From positions 1-15,292 of the forward strand of contig CAILWD010000401.1 in NCBI GenBank assembly GCA_903837815.1: 15,292 nucleotides of DNA, read 5' to 3'. Each line of letters starts with the position of its first letter. Position 1 is the stretch's first letter. The position numbers and the translations under genes were made by a program. Positions 6,645 to 12,953 of the stretch are shown piece by piece. A model generated the notes under the pieces. That model had not been told where the DNA came from. It did no database searches and saw nothing but the letters and a program-made list of their open reading frames with translations. The DNA is from an uncultured Chloroflexota bacterium. GTDB lineage: Bacteria; Chloroflexota; Anaerolineae; Anaerolineales; Villigracilaceae.

Positions 6645-7319
6645 TTATTTCCGGGAAGTGTGCGGGCGCACCAGCACGAAGTCCGCGATTTGAAGACCGA
6701 GAGCCACTTCTTTGCCGTCGACTCCAAGAGTCAGCGGACCCTGCAAAGGCGCAGCGTCCAGCACTTTGATCTCGCTGCCGGGCAGAATGTCCCGGTCCTG
6801 CAAATATTTCAGCACATCCGTCGAGGTGGCGTTGACAGCGACTACGCGCAAGGCGTCGCCCACAACCGCCTCGCTCAATGGAATCCCGTCCAGCGGAGCG
6901 AAGGAACCGTCGGCGGCGGGGATCGGGTTTCCGCGCGGACAGGTCGTCGGGTTGCCCAGAAAATCTGCCAGCGCAGAGGTCACTTCGGGCGCGGTGGCAT
7001 GTTCCAGCGAGCAAGCCAGTTCATAGATTTTCGCCCATTCGATTTTAAGGTAGTCAAAGAGGAAGACCTCCCACAAGCGCTGACGGCGCATTACACTACA
7101 CGCAACTTCTCTCCCCTTCCCGGTAAACGAGACGCCCTTGTACGGAGTATGTTTCACCAATCCATGCTCGCCCAGTTTACGCACCATCTCGTTGGCTGAG
7201 ACAGCCGTCACACCAAGCCGCTCGGCGAGCCGACTCACCGTCGCCGGTTCGCGGTCACTCATCTCAAGCATCGCCTTGAGGTACATTTCCATGCTTTCGC
7301 TTAGGTATTCAGAAGACAC
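6645..7319 (-). CDS. DtxR/IdeR-family iron-dependent repressor
   Basis: The 224-residue protein has an N-terminal winged helix (EMYLKAMLEM ... TVSRLAERLGVTAVSANEMVRKLGEHGLV), a dimerisation/metal domain (RRQRLWEVFLFDYLKIEW ... ELACSLEH) and a C-terminal SH3-like FeoA-type domain (about 145-220). The main metal site residues match DtxR: Met12, Cys103, Glu106 and His107. Cys and Met here point to iron rather than the manganese sensors of MntR type. At the ancillary site, the two His of DtxR are Gln80 and Tyr99, with only Glu84 kept. I start at GTG 7319 because AAAGGA lies 6 nt upstream; a TTG at 7334 would overlap that site. It heads the feo operon and probably represses it when iron is plentiful. 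Confidence 0.9.
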   Translation of the reverse strand: MSSEYLSESMEMYLKAMLEMSDREPATVSRLAERLGVTAVSANEMVRKLGEHGLVKHTPYKGVSFTGKGREVACSVMRRQRLWEVFLFDYLKIEWAKIYELACSLEHATAPEVTSALADFLGNPTTCPRGNPIPAADGSFAPLDGIPLSEAVVGDALRVVAVNATSTDVLKYLQDRDILPGSEIKVLDAAPLQGPLTLGVDGKEVALGLQIADFVLVRPHTSRK

Positions 7320-7339
7320 AGGTAATCCTTTCAAAAATC

Positions 7340-7355
7340 ATAAGGCTTGCCTTAT
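7340..7355. promoter_or_regulatory. Putative DtxR-type operator of the feo operon
   Basis: ATAAGGC (7340-7346) and GCCTTAT (7349-7355) are perfect inverted arms around 2 nt. The AAGGC...GCCTT dyad resembles the TTAGG...CCTAA pattern of DtxR/IdeR boxes. It overlaps the -10 hexamer by 2 nt and covers the expected transcription start of the gene for the DtxR-type repressor, the right place for autorepression. Confidence 0.65.
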
Positions 7356-7382
7356 TATTCCAGACACCCCTATTTTTGACAA
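7354..7382 (-). promoter_or_regulatory. Promoter of the dtxR-feoA-feoB-feoB-feoC operon
   Basis: On the minus strand, TTGTCA (7377-7382) is followed after exactly 17 nt by AATAAT (7354-7359). The match to the sigma70 consensus is 5/6 at each hexamer. The start would be near 7347, leaving a leader of roughly 28 nt with the ribosome binding site at 7326-7331. Confidence 0.7.
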
Positions 7383-7391
7383 GGAAAAAGA

Positions 7392-7408
7392 TCACAAAGT
7401 TTTTGTGA
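7392..7408. repeat. Short inverted repeat upstream of the feo promoter
   Basis: TCACAAA (7392-7398) and TTTGTGA (7402-7408) are perfect arms around 3 nt, centred about 53 bp before the predicted start of the iron operon. It could be a second regulator site, but the motif matches nothing I can name. Confidence 0.4.
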
Positions 7409-7423
7409 AGGATATTACATGCT

Positions 7424-7467
7424 AAAAAAACAGACCTCCGAAGTCTATGGTTAGACTTCGGAGGTCT
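7424..7467 (-). terminator. Strong intrinsic terminator after der
   Basis: A perfect 16-bp stem pairs 7432-7447 with 7452-7467 around the loop TGGT. On the minus strand it is followed within 1 nt by seven T (A at 7424-7430 on the plus strand). It lies 13 nt after the der stop and separates the coaE-cdaA-cdaR-der block from the feo operon. Confidence 0.92.
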
Positions 7468-7480
7468 TCTCGCGAACTGG

Positions 7481-8845
7481 TTACTCCCTGCGCCCCTTTG
7501 TAACGATGCGAATCGGCGTGCCAAGAAAACCATAATTTGCGCGGATTTGGTTTTCGAGATAGCGCAAATACGAAAAATGCATCAACTTCGGTTCGTTGAC
7601 ATAGATCATGAAAGTCGGCGGGTCAGAGCGGACTTGCGTGCCGTAATACATCTTGAGCGCGCGCCCGGCATGGGATGGGTGCGGATGCGCATCCTGCGCG
7701 GTGTGGATGATTTCGTTGATGGTGGATGTGGTCAGACGGGCAAGGCGCTCTTCTTGAACACGCAACGCCATCGGCAATACCTGGTCCACCCTCTGACCGG
7801 TCTTGCAGGAGATGAAGAGGATGGGGACATAATCCATGAAGTTCAATTCCTGCCGAATCCGCGCGGTAAACGCCTCCATCGTCTCGTTGTCTTTCTCTAT
7901 GGCGTCCCACTTGTTGACCAGCACCACGCACGATTTCCATTCGTCAAGGATGAAACCCGCGATGTGGGCATCCTGGGTGGTGATGCCGGTGGTCGCGTCG
8001 ATCATCAGCAGGGCAACGTCGGCGCGTTCGATGGATTTGAAAGCGCGCAAGACGCTGTATTGTTCCACGCCATGCTCGATCTTGCCGCGGCGGCGGATTC
8101 CCGCTGTGTCGATCAAGGTGACATCCAACCCGTCGAACTCGATTTTCGTATCGATCGAATCGCGGGTCGTTCCCGCAATCGGGCTGACAATCACCCGTTC
8201 CTTGCCAGCCAGTTTGTTAAGCAGGCTCGACTTCCCCGCATTTGGCTTGCCGACAATGGCAATCTTGATGCTGTCGTCTTCCTCCTCCATGTCCTGAGGC
8301 GGGAAGGAAGCCACAAGGGCATCGAGCAGGTCGCCGGTATCTGTGCCGTGAATTGCAGAAATCGGGTACGGATCACCCAGCCCCAACTCGTAGAATTCGC
8401 CGGCCTGATCGCGCCGCGCCTGTGATTCGCACTTGTTAACCGCGAGGAAGATGGGGGGGAAACGGGTTCCATCTGCCAGTTTCTTCTGCGAGCGGCGCAG
8501 GATGTTTGCCACCTCGCGGTCTGGTTCTGTGACGCCTTCCTCGCCGTCGGTGACGAAAATGACAGTGTCTGCCTCTTGAATGGCGGCTTGCGCCTGCAGA
8601 CGGATATCTTCAATAAAATCCGCAGAGCCAATCGAGAGTACGGTTTTACCGCCATGAGTTGGGTCGATACCGCCGGTATCCACGATGGCAAAGGGATGTC
8701 CCGTCCACTCCGCTTCGCCGAAAAGACGGTCGCGGGTGGTGCCGGCTACATCGTCTACAATGGCAATGCGCTCACCGGCAAGGCGGTTGAACAGGGTGGA
8801 CTTGCCGACATTGGGTCTTCCTACAAGGGCTACAATTGGTTTCAT
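7481..8845 (-). CDS. der: Ribosome biogenesis GTPase Der (EngA)
   Basis: The 454-residue tandem GTPase is needed for 50S ribosomal subunit assembly. The first G domain has GRPNVGKST (9-17), DTGG (56-59) and NKCE (137-140), the last with Glu where Asp is more common. The second has GKPNAGKSS (199-207), GTTRDS (225-230), DTAGI (246-250) and NKWD (311-314). The KH-like C-terminal domain (about 355-454) ends PIRIVTKGRRE, with no long basic tail. A short insertion between DTGG and QAQAAI makes G domain 1 slightly longer than in Escherichia coli. Length and order are normal for the family. It follows cdaR by 92 nt on the same strand and ends at a strong terminator, so it is probably the last gene of that transcript. 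No strong ribosome binding site is visible before its ATG. Confidence 0.96.
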   Translation of the reverse strand: MKPIVALVGRPNVGKSTLFNRLAGERIAIVDDVAGTTRDRLFGEAEWTGHPFAIVDTGGIDPTHGGKTVLSIGSADFIEDIRLQAQAAIQEADTVIFVTDGEEGVTEPDREVANILRRSQKKLADGTRFPPIFLAVNKCESQARRDQAGEFYELGLGDPYPISAIHGTDTGDLLDALVASFPPQDMEEEDDSIKIAIVGKPNAGKSSLLNKLAGKERVIVSPIAGTTRDSIDTKIEFDGLDVTLIDTAGIRRRGKIEHGVEQYSVLRAFKSIERADVALLMIDATTGITTQDAHIAGFILDEWKSCVVLVNKWDAIEKDNETMEAFTARIRQELNFMDYVPILFISCKTGQRVDQVLPMALRVQEERLARLTTSTINEIIHTAQDAHPHPSHAGRALKMYYGTQVRSDPPTFMIYVNEPKLMHFSYLRYLENQIRANYGFLGTPIRIVTKGRRE

Positions 8846-8937
8846 GAGTATTATGGTTTCCAGAAAAATTATTCCGCTCTGAGCGTAGTCGAGGCGCTAG
8901 GTGGCGCCATCCTTCGGCTGCGTTCCAAGCGAAAACA

Positions 8938-10185
8938 CTAAGGCGTGGGAGTAACAGCGGAAGGCTCCGCCGGCAGAATCACCACTTCCACGGTATTGGG
9001 CAGGATGGATTCTACAACAACATCCGCAATCAATACATCCACTTTGACGGCAAGCTGGTAGGTTCCAGCCGTCAGCTTGTTCAAGTCCACGGTTACGCGC
9101 GCGTCTTGACGGGTCAATTTATCCAAAATAGGGAGTGGGCCGGAGACAATCACATCGAGCGTGGCGGGCGAGACTTGCGCTGTCAAGCCTTCAGCCAGGT
9201 TTACCATCTCGATTTTTTCGCCGGAGAGCGTCACGCTGCTCTCGATGGGTGAAACCCCAGCCTCCACCAAAACAGTCTGTTCGCCGACTACAGAAATTCC
9301 TGCCGGCAGGTTCAACGCCACGCGCGCGCTGATATCCTGCCTGGCGCTTTGCAGATCGAGGGGCTGCGTTTCCACCACGCCCGGCAAGGCGCGTACGAGT
9401 TCCGGGTCGGCGGCGAATACGGTGACCACAGGCGGAAAGACGGAAATCTCGGTCAGGCGGTAGCCGCCGGCCACGCGCCCCAGCATGTTCACCTTCACCG
9501 CTACATCCCGATACCCGCCCTGCTGGGTCACAGGCAGGGTGACTTGAATCGTTTCCGGCGAGACGTTTACGCCGTCCACCTTTTGCCCGTTTTCATCGAG
9601 GACTTCCACTTTCAAGGTTTGGTCGAAGTTTTCGCGGATGCCGCCGAGGTTTATGGAAATCCGCGCCCGCTCGACCTTTTGAACCTGCGATTGGGCGCCT
9701 GCTACCAGAACCTCCGCCGCGTCGAGGCTGGCGTCTCCAGCCTGGTACCCGATGGCTGGAACTCCGGCCAAACTCAGGTCGACGGGAAAGGTTTTTGCAG
9801 ACAAGGCTTCCAGCGTAAATGTCACCATGTTTGGCGTCACAGAAACGATCTGCACCGGGCGTGCATCCACTTGAACTTGCAGGTCTGCGATATGTTCGCC
9901 GGAACTCAAGCCCGAAAGGTCGAGCAGGGCTTGAACAGACTGCGGATTGGCTTCGATGACCTCCCAAACCGAACGCGGGGCGCGCAAGGCCACTTCTACT
10001 TCGGCGGGCAATTTGCTGTTGATGACCAGGCTGGGGTCCTGACCGACCACCTTCAGCGGCACGGCAGAGGAAAGCGCGCGCGTTTCATCGGGGTCTGCCG
10101 AGGTGACTGCCGCCACCCAAACCGCAACAGACAATACAAAGGCCCACAAAAAAGTTCGGTAATTTTGAGAGATCCAGCGAAACAT
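8938..10185 (-). CDS. cdaR: YbbR-domain protein CdaR, c-di-AMP cyclase regulator
   Basis: The 415-residue protein has one N-terminal membrane anchor (TFLWAFVLSVAVWVAAVTS, about 11-29). About four YbbR-type beta domains follow (roughly 38-110, 120-208, 222-308, 318-402), recognisable by recurring ends such as VSVTPNMVTFTLEAL, VSPETIQVTLPV and VSPATLDVIVSG. CdaR sits outside the membrane and binds the cyclase CdaA, tuning its activity. The ATG overlaps the cdaA stop codon by one base (TAATG), so translation is coupled. A C-terminal Pro/Thr-rich end (SAVTPTP) is short and probably disordered. The number of YbbR repeats is judged by eye. Confidence 0.9.
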   Translation of the reverse strand: MFRWISQNYRTFLWAFVLSVAVWVAAVTSADPDETRALSSAVPLKVVGQDPSLVINSKLPAEVEVALRAPRSVWEVIEANPQSVQALLDLSGLSSGEHIADLQVQVDARPVQIVSVTPNMVTFTLEALSAKTFPVDLSLAGVPAIGYQAGDASLDAAEVLVAGAQSQVQKVERARISINLGGIRENFDQTLKVEVLDENGQKVDGVNVSPETIQVTLPVTQQGGYRDVAVKVNMLGRVAGGYRLTEISVFPPVVTVFAADPELVRALPGVVETQPLDLQSARQDISARVALNLPAGISVVGEQTVLVEAGVSPIESSVTLSGEKIEMVNLAEGLTAQVSPATLDVIVSGPLPILDKLTRQDARVTVDLNKLTAGTYQLAVKVDVLIADVVVESILPNTVEVVILPAEPSAVTPTP

Positions 10186-11057
10186 TATTTATCCACTTTG
10201 CGCGAAAAGAAACCGGGGAAGAGTTTTCTGAAGATGCCGGTTTTTTGAGATTCTTCCTGCGGGCGAAAGAATGCGGTCAGGATGTTTTCGAGCCGTTCGG
10301 GGTCGAGCCGCCGCAGCATCCTGCCCGCGTGAGCAACAGAGATTCCTCCCGTTTCCTCTGAAACAACCACCGCAATTGCGTCGCTGGCTTCGGAGGTGCC
10401 GAGGGCGGCGCGATGGCGCAACCCCATTTGGCGTTCTGGGGTGCGGTTTAAAACTCCGCTTGCCGAAAGAGGCATGACGCAGGAGGCGGCGGCAATTTTC
10501 GAGCCGACGATGATTACGCCGCCGTCGTGCAGGGGCGTGTTGGGGTAGAAAATTTGCAGGAGGATTTCAGGCGTCACCCGCGCGTTCAACTGCACCCCGG
10601 TGCGAATGTAATCTTCGAGGTTGTCCAGCCGCTGGAGGACGATCAGCGCCCCATGCTGGCGGGCAGAGAGCCGCGCCGCCGCGCTGACGAGCGCATGGAT
10701 GGTCTGTTCGAGGGGAATGTCTTCCGGTTTGAGCGGCGACTGCCAGACGACACCGGCGCGTCCGAGCCTTTCGAGGGCGCGTCGGATTTCGGGCGCAAAA
10801 ATCACCGGCACCGAAATGATCAGGGCGGGCAGGGAGTTTTGCGCAAACCATGAAAATGCGGGCAGTTCCACGAGGCTGTTCAACAGGATGAGCGCCACCG
10901 CAAGCAGGATCATCCCGCGCAGCAACGCCATGGCCTGTGTGTCGCGCAGGGAATATAGCAAGCCAAAGAAAATCAGCGTGACGAGCATGATGTCGAACAC
11001 GCTCAACCAACTGATACGTTGAAAAATGAAAAAGAGGTTATTGAGAAATTCGGTCAC
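10185..11057 (-). CDS. cdaA: Diadenylate cyclase CdaA
   Basis: The 290-residue membrane enzyme makes c-di-AMP from two ATP. About three N-terminal helices (roughly 19-36, 44-62, 73-88) precede the DAC domain. Its active-site motifs are NTPLHDGG (173-180; the usual DGA is DGG here), RHRAALG (214-220) and SEETGGIS (233-240). Start GTG 11057 is forced by an in-frame TGA seven codons upstream. No Shine-Dalgarno is visible, so it may rely on coupling or a weak start. cdaA and cdaR are paired as in Firmicutes, but the usual glmM is absent; instead coaE lies upstream and der downstream. c-di-AMP commonly controls potassium and osmolyte transport; no such target gene is in the window. Confidence 0.94.
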   Translation of the reverse strand: MTEFLNNLFFIFQRISWLSVFDIMLVTLIFFGLLYSLRDTQAMALLRGMILLAVALILLNSLVELPAFSWFAQNSLPALIISVPVIFAPEIRRALERLGRAGVVWQSPLKPEDIPLEQTIHALVSAAARLSARQHGALIVLQRLDNLEDYIRTGVQLNARVTPEILLQIFYPNTPLHDGGVIIVGSKIAAASCVMPLSASGVLNRTPERQMGLRHRAALGTSEASDAIAVVVSEETGGISVAHAGRMLRRLDPERLENILTAFFRPQEESQKTGIFRKLFPGFFSRKVDK

Positions 11058-11136
11058 TGTGAAGGCAATCAGGGATCAAAGGCAAGGGCAATCAGGAACA
11101 AGGCAAACCCAATCACCTGAACCCTAATGCCCGATC

Positions 11137-12324
11137 CTAAATGGGGCGCAGGACTCTATCCTGTCGCAACTGTTTGAAGAGGAGAATGCCTCCCGCCGGG
11201 TCGAGTTCAGTGGCAGAGTCCTGCCAGGCTTGCACGCCCAGGGTTTCGGGGGTCCGTTTTTCATAGCCAAGCGCCGCCCAGGGGCTTTCCTGTGCGGCAA
11301 GTTCGTTGGTTGGGAAGATAAGCGATGCCTCGCTTTGCAAATCAGCGGAGGCGCATTCAACTTCGTTGATCAACATCTCGAGCGCTTTTTGGCGGTTGAT
11401 GTAATCTTCGAGGAAAATATCGGTGGTGCGGGTGACGAGGTTTTCCACCTGCCAGCCTGCCAGCCCGACGATTTTTCCGCCGATATCCAGAAGCATATAG
11501 GCTTTTTCACCGAACTGCTCCATCACATCATCTGCGGTCATGACGCGTGCGCGCTTGCTCAAGCGGGTGATCAACTCTGCGATGGCGGCGGAGTTTTTGG
11601 GTTTACCGCGTTTGACGGATAATTCTCCCTCTGGCTGAATGGGAGTCGCCTGCTGCGCCGCAACGAAAACCGCAGGCTGGTCTGTGGCAACCGATTCGGG
11701 TTCTGGTTCGGGCGTATTTGTTCCGGGGATGATTTCCTTCCATGCGGCGTTGACCTGCCTCCAAAGGTCGTCATAAGAACCGGTATTTGTAATCACAATA
11801 TTTGCCAGAGCCACCTTTGCACTTTGCGCCGATTGGATGTGGATGCGTCCCAATGCCTGTTCGCGATTCATGCCGCGCTTGCGCATTAGCCGCTCCACCT
11901 GGACTTCTTCAGGAGCATTCGTCACCCAAATGGAATCACAGACATTGCGGAGGTCGCCTTCGAGCAGCTTAATGGCTTCGATGACCACAACAGGCTGGAT
12001 GGAGCGTTTGATGAGTATCTCTGCCGCCTGACGCACAAGAGGATGCACAATGGCTTCCAATTGCGGCATCGCTTCGGGGTTATTGAAAACAAGATTACCC
12101 AATTTACTGCGGTTGATCTCGCCATCTTTGTTAACCAGCCATCTGCCGAAAGCGTCGATCACTGGCTGGTAGCCGGGCGCTCCCCTGGCATAGGCGCGAT
12201 GGGCAAGAGCATCCGCATCCAGAGTATACGCGCCGAGATGTTCCAACATTCGGCGTACCACGCTTTTGCCAGTTGCAATGTTGCCAGTGAGGCCAATCAC
12301 GAATTTACCATGCCAATTGCTCAC
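11137..12324 (-). CDS. coaE: Dephospho-CoA kinase with extra C-terminal GNAT-like domain
   Basis: Residues about 8-200 form a CoaE domain, which phosphorylates dephospho-CoA in the last step of CoA synthesis. The P-loop is GLTGNIATGKS (11-21), followed by TLDADALAH (34-42) and VVVIEAIKLLEG (112-123), with the LID/base part RLMRKRGMNREQALGRI (145-161). A Pro/Glu-rich linker (about 202-243) joins a further 150 residues (AAIAELITRLSKRARVM ... YMLLDIGGKIVGLAGWQVE ... LGYEKR). These have the strand pattern of a GNAT acetyltransferase-like fold. Normal CoaE is about 200 residues, so this protein is twice the usual length. Start GTG 12324 follows GAGGAA by 5 nt. The C-terminal assignment is weak; it may lack activity. 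Confidence 0.88.
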   Translation of the reverse strand: MSNWHGKFVIGLTGNIATGKSVVRRMLEHLGAYTLDADALAHRAYARGAPGYQPVIDAFGRWLVNKDGEINRSKLGNLVFNNPEAMPQLEAIVHPLVRQAAEILIKRSIQPVVVIEAIKLLEGDLRNVCDSIWVTNAPEEVQVERLMRKRGMNREQALGRIHIQSAQSAKVALANIVITNTGSYDDLWRQVNAAWKEIIPGTNTPEPEPESVATDQPAVFVAAQQATPIQPEGELSVKRGKPKNSAAIAELITRLSKRARVMTADDVMEQFGEKAYMLLDIGGKIVGLAGWQVENLVTRTTDIFLEDYINRQKALEMLINEVECASADLQSEASLIFPTNELAAQESPWAALGYEKRTPETLGVQAWQDSATELDPAGGILLFKQLRQDRVLRPI

Positions 12325-12367
12325 AATGATTCCTCTTTCAGGAAGGGATGGGATGAATAACGATGCT

Positions 12368-12396
12368 ATTTTAATGTCTTTTCTTCAAATCTCCAA
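12368..12396 (-). promoter_or_regulatory. Possible promoter of coaE
   Basis: On the minus strand, TTGGAG (12391-12396) and TAAAAT (12368-12373) are 17 nt apart. The -10 is good and the -35 weak. It would start transcription about 35 nt before the coaE GTG and point away from the rnpB promoter. Inferred by eye only. Confidence 0.35.
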
Positions 12397-12406
12397 CCTT
12401 TAACGG

Positions 12407-12435
12407 TTGACTCAGGCACAACCAGCGTGTATTAT
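12407..12435 (+). promoter_or_regulatory. Promoter of rnpB
   Basis: TTGACT (12407-12412) and TATTAT (12430-12435) are exactly 17 nt apart, each 5/6 to the sigma70 consensus. The start predicted 7 nt on, at about 12442, coincides with the first base of the P1 helix of the RNase P RNA, which strongly supports it. Confidence 0.8.
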
Positions 12436-12440
12436 GTTTT

Positions 12441-12882
12441 GAACTCAGGCTGGTTGGGCAGTCGCGGTCCTGTGTTGACGGGATCGAGGAAAGTCCGCAC
12501 TCCATAGGGCACGGCGTCGGTTAGCAACCGGGGCGGGGAAGCCGCCGAGAGGCGCGAACCTGCCGGAAGAGGGCCACAGAAACAAACAGCCCCGCGTCTT
12601 CGGACACGGGGTGATGGTGAAAAGGTGGTGTAAGAGACCACCGGCATTTGCCGTAATGCAGATGGCCAGGTAACCCCCGCCGGGAGCAAGGCTAAGCAGG
12701 GGCGAAATCGTCTGTGGACGATGGGAGGCTGCCCGCCTCCGCACGCGCTCCCTTCAACCGTGGAGGGAGCCAGCCCCGGGTAGGCTGCATCGAGCGGCGC
12801 GGCGACGCGCCGCCCAGAGAGATGACTGCACAGGCGCGAAAGCGCCGGACAGAATGCGGCTTATAGACCAGCCTGAGTTGTT
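12441..12882 (+). ncRNA. rnpB: RNase P RNA, bacterial type A
   Basis: This is the catalytic RNA that trims the 5' leader from tRNA precursors. The ends form a perfect 13-bp P1 helix: AACTCAGGCTGGT (12442-12454) with ACCAGCCTGAGTT (12867-12879). Conserved blocks appear in the correct order: GAGGAAAGTCC (12486-12496), ACAGAAA (12576-12582), GGTGGTGTAAGAGACCACC in the specificity domain, GGAGCAAGGCTAAGCAGGGG, and GACAGAATGCGGCTTAT near the 3' end. The order and spacing match type A RNAs such as that of Escherichia coli. Exact mature ends are judged from P1. A T run follows at 12881-12885, but there is no local terminator hairpin beyond P1, so some read-through into the NACHT gene is possible. 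Confidence 0.96.
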
Positions 12883-12953
12883 TTTCACGGTTTCGGTGAT
12901 CCTGTTGCAACACAAAGCGGGGATATGTTCCCCAAGGGAAAAGCGCCAAAGAT

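Noticed and set aside
7547..8425. Plus-strand open frame of 292 codons across der
   Set aside because: It is antisense to Der, which has all its G motifs; the frame has no ribosome binding site or family resemblance.
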